Shown here piece after piece: positions 10,330-18,011 of a stretch of 35,360 nucleotides of DNA. The notes below the pieces were generated by a model. That model did no database searches, was not told the DNA's origin, and worked only from the letters and a program-made list of their open reading frames with translations. The DNA lies in NCBI GenBank assembly GCA_014729195.1, contig WJKI01000057.1:1-35360 (forward strand). The letters run 5' to 3'. Origin of the DNA: Candidatus Woesearchaeota archaeon. GTDB taxonomy: Archaea > Nanobdellota > Nanobdellia > Woesearchaeales > ARS49. Numbering within the stretch: position 1 is the first letter of the stretch; the number at the start of each line of letters is the position of its first letter. A program made the position numbers and the translations under genes.

Positions 10330-12144
10330 ATGGTAGAATTTCAAAGTGACTATTACCATCCAATGGACCGCGAGTATGAAGTAGGCATAGCTTCAGGAGT
10401 AGGAAAACAAAACAAAATAGAAGAACCAATAGTAACAATAGGAGAACTAGGACAAACAGTGCCGGAAAAAGATCCTGCAGGAAAATTCAAAAACATGGTC
10501 CAGGGAGTACAGGCAGCAATGAGAGCCGGCTCAAAAAACATCCAATTAGTAATGTCAGAATCCCATACAAGTCCGATGGGCGGAAGACCAAAAGCATATG
10601 GCAAAGAAGTAAGACAAGCAATGAAAGATGCTTTCCTGGCAAATGATGCACGATTAATCGGAATAGAAATGCCAACCAGATCTATGAACAACTTATCAGG
10701 ATTTGACCAGCAACAAGGAGTATTCAGTGAAACAGCAAGAAAAAAATCACTAGACGAAGTAAAAGAAGCAATACGATTTGCATCAGACGTAGGACAAGGA
10801 GGAGGAGTAGACATAGTTGCATTTGAATACAACAGACCAATATCTGATATTGCAAATGAAAAACAAGGATTCATGCCAGAAGAAGAGGAAGTAGTACAAA
10901 TAGTTGACAAAGAAACAGGACAAATACAAGCATTCAGAAAATCACAAGTAAGAATACAACTGCCTTATGATCCAAAAACAGGAAAAGAAATAACCGATAT
11001 TCAAGACGGATTGCCGGTATTAAAAGAATGGAGATGGGAAGATTTTGAAAAACTGGCAGAAAGAAAAGGTCCGGACTATGACCCTGGAAAAGAATTCTTA
11101 AAAATGCAATACGACGGTCAAATAAGGATTGCACAAAGCTGGGCAAGAAATTATGCAGGAAGATTAGACAAATTGAAAGAAGCAAAAGATGAACTAGAAC
11201 AAATTCCCCATAGAACTCCTACACAAGAAAGTGAATTACACAATATAAAAATGCAAATACAATCTTCAAGAGATATGGCATTTGGACAACAACAACAAGC
11301 AGCAGAATACGAAGAAAGAAAAAAAAGAATGATTCCTGTATCAGATTATGCTCAAAAGAAATCAATGATGTCATATGCAGAATTAGGAGTTGCAGCAATG
11401 GATGAATCAAACAATAATCCAAAAATAAGACATCCAATACACGTCGGACCTGAAATAGGATGGCCGCATGCATACGGCGGACATCCAGAAGAATTCATAG
11501 AACTAATACGGGGCGCAAGAAAAGAAATGATAAACTTGCTTACAAAACCAGAAATATTAGACCCAAAAACCGGCGGAATAAAACGAAATCCTTTTTATAG
11601 AGGACTAAACCCAAAACAAGCTCAAAAAGAAGCAAATGAACACATAAGAGGAATGTTTGACACAGGACACTTAGGAATGTGGCTGGAACATTTTAAACCT
11701 CATCTGCCTTACAGAGAAAGAGTAAAACAATTCAACAATTGGTTCATGGAACAAGTTGATAAAATCTCCAAAGCAGATGTAGTAGGAGGAATACAGGCGG
11801 TAGATTCAGCAGGGGCAGCACACGGACACCTACCTGCAGGACAAGGAATATTTCCAGTAGTAGAAGCAGTAAAAAAACTAAAAAAAGAAGGATTTAAAGG
11901 ATATATTGTATCAGAAGGACATGAAGAAGAACAATTTGGAGAAGGAAGAATATTATTAAACACCTGGAAAGCATTTAATGCACCAATAGAATCAAGATAT
12001 GGGCCAGGAGTTCACGGCGGAAGACAATTCAATGATGTTCATCAAGGATATTTTGGAAGACAAAGACCTCCTCAACAAATGTTTGGGTCATACACCCCTC
12101 CATTTGGAGAATACAAGCCATGGTCTGAAATACCCTTTGAATAA
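10330..12144 (+). CDS. conserved hypothetical protein, possible xylose-isomerase-like TIM barrel
   Basis: 604-aa ORF; FDTGHLGMWLEHF, AHGHLPAGQGIFPVVEAVKKLKKEGFKGYIVSEGHEEE resemble TIM-barrel metal-site strands. Confidence 0.65.
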   Translation: MVEFQSDYYHPMDREYEVGIASGVGKQNKIEEPIVTIGELGQTVPEKDPAGKFKNMVQGVQAAMRAGSKNIQLVMSESHTSPMGGRPKAYGKEVRQAMKDAFLANDARLIGIEMPTRSMNNLSGFDQQQGVFSETARKKSLDEVKEAIRFASDVGQGGGVDIVAFEYNRPISDIANEKQGFMPEEEEVVQIVDKETGQIQAFRKSQVRIQLPYDPKTGKEITDIQDGLPVLKEWRWEDFEKLAERKGPDYDPGKEFLKMQYDGQIRIAQSWARNYAGRLDKLKEAKDELEQIPHRTPTQESELHNIKMQIQSSRDMAFGQQQQAAEYEERKKRMIPVSDYAQKKSMMSYAELGVAAMDESNNNPKIRHPIHVGPEIGWPHAYGGHPEEFIELIRGARKEMINLLTKPEILDPKTGGIKRNPFYRGLNPKQAQKEANEHIRGMFDTGHLGMWLEHFKPHLPYRERVKQFNNWFMEQVDKISKADVVGGIQAVDSAGAAHGHLPAGQGIFPVVEAVKKLKKEGFKGYIVSEGHEEEQFGEGRILLNTWKAFNAPIESRYGPGVHGGRQFNDVHQGYFGRQRPPQQMFGSYTPPFGEYKPWSEIPFE

Positions 12145-12146
12145 AC

Positions 12147-12272
12147 TCATTTCTTTGAATGTTTCTTAGCCAAATAAGCTTTGTAGGCCCGCATTGCAGC
12201 AGACTTGGTCTTATACATACATTTTCCAGAGCCAATACGCCACTTTCCATTAGAACATTTTCTCACAGGCAT
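12147..12272 (-). CDS. small basic protein MPVRKCSNGKWRIGSGKCMYKTKSAAMRAYKAYLAKKHSKK
   Basis: 41-aa ORF absent from the supplied track (below length cutoff); GGTG just upstream of ATG; compact C...W...C composition. Confidence 0.6.
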   Translation of the reverse strand: MPVRKCSNGKWRIGSGKCMYKTKSAAMRAYKAYLAKKHSKK

Positions 12273-12365
12273 GGTTTCACCTCTTTTATTGATTAATAAA
12301 TTTGAACTATTTAAAATATTTGTACTTGACGAATCTTTTTAAACGCAAAGCAATTCTTAGGAAAT

Positions 12366-12992
12366 ATGCAATATTTTTCATTTTCAAAAAAAGGAAACAG
12401 ACCAATCAATGCAGATTATCTTATCACTGATGCAAAAAAAGGCATATTCATAATTGCAGACGCAGTTGGAAGCAATGATTCAGCAAAAAAAACAAGCCAA
12501 ACAGCATGTACAATTGCACACGAGGAATGCCTGAAAAAAGAAATCAAAGAACCAATGATAAAAATTATTTCTGCATTGGATGAAGCACATAATTCTGTAG
12601 TAAGAAATCTTCCTGGCAGCGCAACAACACTTGACCTGCTTTTAATTGAGAATAAACAAGCATATATCGGGCACTTAGGAGATTCAAGAGTTTATCTATT
12701 CAGAAACCATGAATTACGGCAGTTAACAGAAGATCATTCAATCAGACACAAGATATACCAGGCAATAGGCCTGCCAGATTCAGTTCCTGACCAAATAAAT
12801 CCGCCAAAACTTAAAAGAGGCGACTTGATAGCAATGACCACTGATGGAGTTCATAACTCTGTATCAAGAGAAGACTTGACATACCTGTTTAATACAGGGA
12901 TAGCACTTCCAGATCTTGCAGAGGTTCTTATATGGGAAATAGAACGAAAAGGAGAATATGATAATTATACAGGGATATTGATAAGAATTTAA
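12366..12992 (+). CDS. PP2C-family serine/threonine protein phosphatase
   Basis: RPINADYLI, SATTLDLLLI, YIGHLGDSRVYLFR, AMTTDGVHNSVS, DNYTGI motifs. Confidence 0.88.
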   Translation: MQYFSFSKKGNRPINADYLITDAKKGIFIIADAVGSNDSAKKTSQTACTIAHEECLKKEIKEPMIKIISALDEAHNSVVRNLPGSATTLDLLLIENKQAYIGHLGDSRVYLFRNHELRQLTEDHSIRHKIYQAIGLPDSVPDQINPPKLKRGDLIAMTTDGVHNSVSREDLTYLFNTGIALPDLAEVLIWEIERKGEYDNYTGILIRI

Positions 12993-13001
12993 GTTGAATA
13001 A

Positions 13002-13062
13002 GTCGTTTCTGTGGGCGATAGAAATCGCGGGTGTGGGGGGATTGCTATGCCCACTTCACGAC
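13002..13062 (+). ncRNA. candidate structured RNA or bidirectional terminator (strand uncertain)
   Basis: GTCGT/ACGAC (13002-13006/13058-13062), GTGGGC/GCCCAC (13011-13016/13049-13054) and hairpin GCGAT-AGAA-ATCGC (13015-13028, sharing two bases with the previous helix); GC-rich island in an AT-rich intergenic region. Confidence 0.35.
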
Positions 13063-13138
13063 ATTATTGTAACTAGAGAGTGATAATATATCGGCCTTTA
13101 TAAAGCTTATGGTTATTTGGTACTGAACAGTGGTTAAT

Positions 13139-13693
13139 CTATTTTGTTGAGAATACCATAAAAGAACTAGCATCATACATGAACTTCCAAAGCCCTGGAT
13201 TCATGGCCTTGAAAAACAAATTACTTTCTTTTTCTTCAAAAGTCTCATATTCACCCACAAAAAGACCCTCATTTTTCATCTTGGCATGAAAATTAGTCTT
13301 GATTGCAGTATTAAATGCTTTTGTTTCCCGAGCCTGAATAGTATTATTTTCCTGTTTATCTGATTGATACGGTTTTTCATAATACGTATTTAAAGTAGTA
13401 GGAGAATCCTCTCTCTGCCAGTACTGCAAAATATTGGAATAAGACGTCTCAATCTGCTCAGGCATCTGCTGATAAACATCCAAATCCACAGTAACAGGTT
13501 CAGAAATATCCGTGTCATCGATAACAGAATCAATAGCGTCTTCAATCTCTTTGTTAATCAATTCTGTCTCATCAGGCTCTGTCAAAGAAGCAATAGACTT
13601 AATTTCTTCTGTTTCATTCGGCTCTACAACAGAATTTAAAACAGTATCAATAACATTCAATTCTTCTATTGGTGTTTCATCTTCCCCTGACAT
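13139..13693 (-). CDS. hypothetical protein with acidic low-complexity N-terminus
   Basis: 184-aa ORF, Glu/Asp/Thr-rich first ~70 residues. Confidence 0.65.
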   Translation of the reverse strand: MSGEDETPIEELNVIDTVLNSVVEPNETEEIKSIASLTEPDETELINKEIEDAIDSVIDDTDISEPVTVDLDVYQQMPEQIETSYSNILQYWQREDSPTTLNTYYEKPYQSDKQENNTIQARETKAFNTAIKTNFHAKMKNEGLFVGEYETFEEKESNLFFKAMNPGLWKFMYDASSFMVFSTK

Positions 13694-13816
13694 CGTAATG
13701 CATAAAGGTTTTTTATTTTCTTTTTAAGCTTTACTAATCATAAGCATCTTACTCACGAAGTGACCATTCTTCAATAGTGATAAAGTTATTTAAAAACTCC
13801 TGATAGTAACAGAATA

Positions 13817-14629
13817 ATGGAGTTTGAAACTAGAGAAAGGACTCATCCAAACATAAGAAGCTACAGTGCTGACGATTTTAAGCTGGCAAGAGAATTCTCA
13901 GACAAGATACAAAAAGAACTTGAAGGAGGCTTCCTGAAAGCGACAATACTATTCGGAAGCACTGCAAGAAAAGAAAAAACATATCACGAGCCAGACATAG
14001 ACATTTTATTAGTCATTAATGACCTAACCATGATCCTAAGCCCAGAAGTAGTAGAGGCGTATAGGGTAATAACACGAAACGTTGCTTCAAAAATATCTAA
14101 ACGACTTCACATAACAACATTTAAAATAACCTCATTTTGGGACTATCTGCGAAACGGAGACCCAGTAGCAGTGAATATACTCAGGGATGGTGTGCCATTA
14201 TACGACGCCGGCTTTTTTGAACCTGCGCAGGCTCTACTATTTCAAGGCAGGATAAGACCAACAAAAGAAAGTGTATGGACCTATTTTACTCGCGCTCCAA
14301 ACACAATCAAAAGTGCTGAATGGCATTTATTACAGGCTTCTTTGGACTTATATTGGGCAGTAATAGATTCAGCACATGCTGCTTTGATGCATTACAAAGA
14401 AGTACCGCCATCACCATCGCATGTTGCAGACATGATAATGTCCAAATTAGTAACAAGAAAACTCTGCACAAAAAGAGAAGCAGAAACAATGAAATTCTTC
14501 TATGATCTAAGCAAGAAAATAACACACAGACAAATAGCAGAAATCACAGGAAAACAATACGACGAACATTTGAAAAGAGCAAAACAATTTGTTGATGCCA
14601 TGGAACGAATAATTGAAGGAAGAAGGTAA
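13817..14629 (+). CDS. nucleotidyltransferase (MNT-like) with putative C-terminal HEPN-like domain
   Basis: FGSTARKEKTYHEPDIDILLV nucleotidyltransferase motif; C-terminal helical AEWHLLQASLDLYWAVIDSAHAALM segment. Confidence 0.82.
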   Translation: MEFETRERTHPNIRSYSADDFKLAREFSDKIQKELEGGFLKATILFGSTARKEKTYHEPDIDILLVINDLTMILSPEVVEAYRVITRNVASKISKRLHITTFKITSFWDYLRNGDPVAVNILRDGVPLYDAGFFEPAQALLFQGRIRPTKESVWTYFTRAPNTIKSAEWHLLQASLDLYWAVIDSAHAALMHYKEVPPSPSHVADMIMSKLVTRKLCTKREAETMKFFYDLSKKITHRQIAEITGKQYDEHLKRAKQFVDAMERIIEGRR

Positions 14630-14662
14630 AGCTTTATATTCTGAATTCTAATCAATTCAATC

Positions 14663-15220
14663 ATGACTTTTGAACTGGACAAACAAAATATACTAGGGAA
14701 AATAGATAAATCTCAGATTGGGACAATCGATTCTGGAATTGCCGAGATTTGCGATTTAATAAATTATAAAGAAAACTATTACACAACATCATCATGTTCC
14801 GGAAGAATAGTTCTGCTTGAATCTGAATCTGACAAGAAAAACGAAGTAAACTGGTTATTTGTTTCGCATGATTTAGTTGATTTTAATGAAGCGAGTTCTA
14901 AGCTTTCATCTGAAAAAGATATCTGGCTAAGACAGGAAGGAGCAATACTCCATGTTTGCTGTAAAACAATAAAAGATGCAGAAAAATTAATCAATTTAGT
15001 CAAATCAATCGGATTTAAACGAACAGGAATGATATCAGTTAATAGCAGGTTTATAGTAGAGATAATAAGTTCTGAGCATTTATGCGCTCCTGTGATGAAA
15101 AAAGGAATTAAGGTTGTTTCTGATGAGTATTTTAAACTATTAATTTCTGAGGCCAAGTATAAGATGGAAAAGAATAAGAAGAAGCTAAACAAACTTACCA
15201 AAGAGCTACGAAACCTTTAA
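14663..15220 (+). CDS. taw3: TYW3-like tRNA wybutosine-derivative methyltransferase
   Basis: YYTTSSCSGRIVLLE and AILHVCCKTIKDAEKL patterns characteristic of TYW3. Confidence 0.85.
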   Translation: MTFELDKQNILGKIDKSQIGTIDSGIAEICDLINYKENYYTTSSCSGRIVLLESESDKKNEVNWLFVSHDLVDFNEASSKLSSEKDIWLRQEGAILHVCCKTIKDAEKLINLVKSIGFKRTGMISVNSRFIVEIISSEHLCAPVMKKGIKVVSDEYFKLLISEAKYKMEKNKKKLNKLTKELRNL

Positions 15221-15244
15221 AAACTAAAGAATATTAGTAATATT

Positions 15245-15370
15245 ATGGAAGTGAAGATGACTAAAGAGGCCAAGGACCCTTGTTTTGGAAAAAAATACAA
15301 GACCTGCCCTCAATGCGAAAACTGCTGGGTAGAAACAGCATGCCTGATTTGTTTCAGAAATAAAAAATAA
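15245..15370 (+). CDS. small Cys-rich (zinc-ribbon-like) protein, 41 aa
   Basis: MEVKMTKEAKDPCFGKKYKTCPQCENCWVETACLICFRNKK; CPQCENC and CLIC; not in the track; abuts the convergent gene end to end. Confidence 0.6.
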   Translation: MEVKMTKEAKDPCFGKKYKTCPQCENCWVETACLICFRNKK

Positions 15371-16504
15371 TCATTCTGCACGTAGGACAATCAAATCCTC
15401 ATAACTTCCCAAGTCAGTATTCTCCGGAATCTCAACCTTTAAGGACAACTCCTGCTGTTTGCCTGCTCCTAATTCAAAACTATCCTCAAAAGTCAGAAAA
15501 TCATCCTCTAGTTTGTATTGAAAATTGAACATGCTTTCTGTCTCAAGGTTAAAAAGAAGATTAACATTTCCTTTGTTAAGGATTTTGATCTTATTCGAGG
15601 AAATACTGGAAGTTCCTGGAATAACATTAAACTTAATCTTGTCTGCAATTACCTTGTAAGAAACAATTTCCTTTATTTCAAACTGTAATTCAGTATTGTC
15701 TGAGAAATAAATAGAGTAATTGCCCGGTGCCTGATAATAAGGAATGAAAAATCTTGTTTCATAAGTTGAATTATCAATTTTTGTCAATGTTTTTGTAATA
15801 TCCAAGAAGGTAGCAGACATTGATTTCCCTGCACGGACATGAATCGTCGTGTTTGAACCGGCATTTGGGATAATGCTGCCGCCCTCTAAAAGATAAGCAT
15901 TGCTTTGAACAGAATTTGTAATGTTAATCTCGGTTTGAACTATATTATTTCCATAAAAATCCGGCTCTGTGATGATAAAATCATTGGAATTGTCTCCTGT
16001 GTTATTTATCCTTAACAGAGCAAATCCCTGTGAAGCATCATTAGTCGGAGTGCCTGAAAATAGATTATTATTTATTCCCTCAACAGCTCCCCAACCAACT
16101 GCATCTATCAATTGATTTGAGGAATTGAAAAGAGCAACACCTGAATCAACATTATTCAAAGTAATGGGTGTCATGAAATCAGCATTTCTCCAATTTGAAT
16201 CATCCTTTCTCTCATCCCAGCGGTTATCAGCTAATAAATAATAATCATTAGATTTGATAGTGGTATTGGCTGGAATTATTGCATCCTGCATTGAAGACTC
16301 TGTAGCAATAATCCAGCCGCCAATATCCACATCAAAGGGGTGCGGGTTAAAGAACTCTACAGCTTCACCACCAGATTCGCTGTTAACAGGATCATAATAG
16401 ATTTGATGAATTTCCACTGCTGAAACAAGTTTTGGAAAGATTAAAAGACAAATGATTAATAATATTTTTTTGTTGTTCATAATTGAAATTTTATTCATTT
16501 TCAA
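15371..16504 (-). CDS. secreted lamin-tail-domain (LTD) protein
   Basis: Signal peptide; VEIHQIYYDPVNSESGGEAVEFFNPHPFDVDIGGWII LTD signature. Confidence 0.82.
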   Translation of the reverse strand: MKMNKISIMNNKKILLIICLLIFPKLVSAVEIHQIYYDPVNSESGGEAVEFFNPHPFDVDIGGWIIATESSMQDAIIPANTTIKSNDYYLLADNRWDERKDDSNWRNADFMTPITLNNVDSGVALFNSSNQLIDAVGWGAVEGINNNLFSGTPTNDASQGFALLRINNTGDNSNDFIITEPDFYGNNIVQTEINITNSVQSNAYLLEGGSIIPNAGSNTTIHVRAGKSMSATFLDITKTLTKIDNSTYETRFFIPYYQAPGNYSIYFSDNTELQFEIKEIVSYKVIADKIKFNVIPGTSSISSNKIKILNKGNVNLLFNLETESMFNFQYKLEDDFLTFEDSFELGAGKQQELSLKVEIPENTDLGSYEDLIVLRAE

Positions 16505-16533
16505 ATCACCTCAAGAATTAGAAAAAATTAATC

Positions 16534-16618
16534 TTTAAAATATATTACTGAGAGAAAACCGGAAAAATCGAGGAGAGAATCGGAAGATGTAATGGATTAT
16601 CCAGAAGGAATATTTGAA
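16534..16618. repeat. 85-bp direct repeat, copy 1
   Basis: 84/85 identical by eye to 17861-17945; starts TTTAAAATATATTACTGAGAGAAAACCGG. Confidence 0.95.
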
Positions 16619-16675
16619 TCAAGAAATAAAACACGGAAAATTTTTGGAGAAATCGGAAAAAATAATCGAGTTTAA
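16592..16675 (+). CDS. possible 27-aa micro-ORF MDYPEGIFESRNKTRKIFGEIGKNNRV
   Basis: Starts inside repeat copy 1; the same start and N-terminus occur in copy 2. Confidence 0.25.
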   Translation: MDYPEGIFESRNKTRKIFGEIGKNNRV

Positions 16676-16698
16676 TCTTCTAATTAGTATAATTTTTA

Positions 16699-17241
16699 TT
16701 ATTCTTTTAGTTTGAACATAAGTGTAGTTGAAATTATGAAAATTACTGCCACTATATAAAATACTATTTCAAAACCAAACTGTCCTACTAGAAAACCACC
16801 TGCAAAAATAGCAATTGCTTCTGAAATTCCTACTACTGCATCGTATTTTCCAATGTCTGCGCCGCGTTTTTCTTTTTCAGTCATATCTCCTAAAAACGCT
16901 GCTTCAGATGTTTCAAAAAGAGCTATAATTAGACCACTAAAAATCTGTAATAGATATAATTGCCAAAGAGAACCTATTATAGTATAAAGAAAAACAACTA
17001 AAGCAGAAGCATATCCTCCAAAAATAAGGAAAGGCTTTCTGCCAAACTTATCAGAATATTTGCCGACAAGTAAAGAAGTTAATGCTCCAGATAAGACAAC
17101 TAAGCCGACTGCAATACCGAAATTTTCTATACTGCCCCCGATTTTATTGATGAAAATTAAGTAAAACGGTCCAAACAATCCAAAAGCAAGAGCTATTAAA
17201 GCATTAGAAAAAGTAAATATTTTAAGATTTCTTTTTTTCAT
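16699..17241 (-). CDS. MFS transporter, N-terminal half only (180 aa)
   Basis: SLLVGKYSDKFGRKPFLIFGG (MFS A-motif region) and ~6 TM segments, then stop. Confidence 0.75.
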   Translation of the reverse strand: MKKRNLKIFTFSNALIALAFGLFGPFYLIFINKIGGSIENFGIAVGLVVLSGALTSLLVGKYSDKFGRKPFLIFGGYASALVVFLYTIIGSLWQLYLLQIFSGLIIALFETSEAAFLGDMTEKEKRGADIGKYDAVVGISEAIAIFAGGFLVGQFGFEIVFYIVAVIFIISTTLMFKLKE

Positions 17242-17316
17242 TGATTTAATATAAAATGTTAATACTTAAATAGTTTTCTAATATTAATGATTCTGCACAC
17301 TTTAAAAACCAATTTT

Positions 17317-17568
17317 TTATTCCTTATAAATCTCTTTTCTGTGGGCGATTTTTATGACCAGAATTAGTAGTTTATTATCTTTTATGTTCATTATAACTCT
17401 GTAATTTCCTATTCTTAACCTAAAATAAGGACTATTAACTAATCTTTTGACATGAGCATGAGGACGGATTCTGCATCTTTCAAGAACTGTGATTATTCTT
17501 TCTTTGTGTTGTTTATCTAATTTTTTAAGGAATTTCTTTGCATTTTGAGAAAGAGTTACTTGATACAT
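17317..17568 (-). CDS. RelE/ParE-family toxin
   Basis: YQVTLSQNAKKFLKKLDKQ...YFRLRIGNYRVIMNIKDNKLLILVIKIAHRKEIYKE. Confidence 0.9.
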   Translation of the reverse strand: MYQVTLSQNAKKFLKKLDKQHKERIITVLERCRIRPHAHVKRLVNSPYFRLRIGNYRVIMNIKDNKLLILVIKIAHRKEIYKE

Positions 17569-17787
17569 CTAAAGCCTCAATTCTTTTTTAATCTCTTCAA
17601 GAGTGTGGAATTTTCCCTCTTTGAACTCTTTTTCTGCTTGTTTAATATCTTTTATAGTTTCCTCGCTTAATTCCATTGTATCCTCAATTAAATCCCAAAT
17701 AACATCTTCATAGCTTTCTTTAGAATACATTTTTCTCTTTTTAAGTTCTTGAAGTAAATCATTACTTATCTGAATTGTTGTTGCCAT
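17569..17787 (-). CDS. cognate antitoxin
   Basis: MATTIQISNDLLQELKKRKMYSKESYEDVIWDLIEDTMEL..., directly abuts the toxin gene; start trimmed from 17838. Confidence 0.82.
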   Translation of the reverse strand: MATTIQISNDLLQELKKRKMYSKESYEDVIWDLIEDTMELSEETIKDIKQAEKEFKEGKFHTLEEIKKELRL

Positions 17788-17860
17788 AGAGACTATATAA
17801 GTTGATATAGTATTTAAAGGTTTTGATTCAATATCCATGTTTTTAGAAAAATCAGGATTG

Positions 17861-17945
17861 TTTAAAATATATTACTGAGAGAAAACCGGAAAAATCGAGG
17901 AGAGAATCGGAAGATGTAATGGATTATCCAGAAGGAACATTTGAA
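17861..17945. repeat. 85-bp direct repeat, copy 2
   Basis: 84/85 identical by eye to 16534-16618. Confidence 0.95.
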
Positions 17946-17993
17946 ATAGGTCAAAAAAATCGTAAGAAACACAGGTTAATCGGAAAAAAGTAA
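17919..17993 (+). CDS. possible 24-aa micro-ORF MDYPEGTFEIGQKNRKKHRLIGKK
   Basis: Starts inside repeat copy 2; shares MDYPEG and a basic ...IGK tail with the copy 1 micro-ORF. Confidence 0.25.
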   Translation: MDYPEGTFEIGQKNRKKHRLIGKK

Positions 17994-18011
17994 AAGAAAA
18001 AAATAAAGAAA

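Noticed and set aside
10353-10910. 185-aa minus-strand ORF
   Set aside because: Opposite the 604-aa gene; composition typical of antisense frames
13007-17352. 14-nt match TTTCTGTGGGCGAT shared by the structured element and the RelE-like gene
   Set aside because: At 17339 it encodes the IAHRKE toxin motif; around 13010 the same minus frame is not RelE-like beyond the match, so probably coincidence
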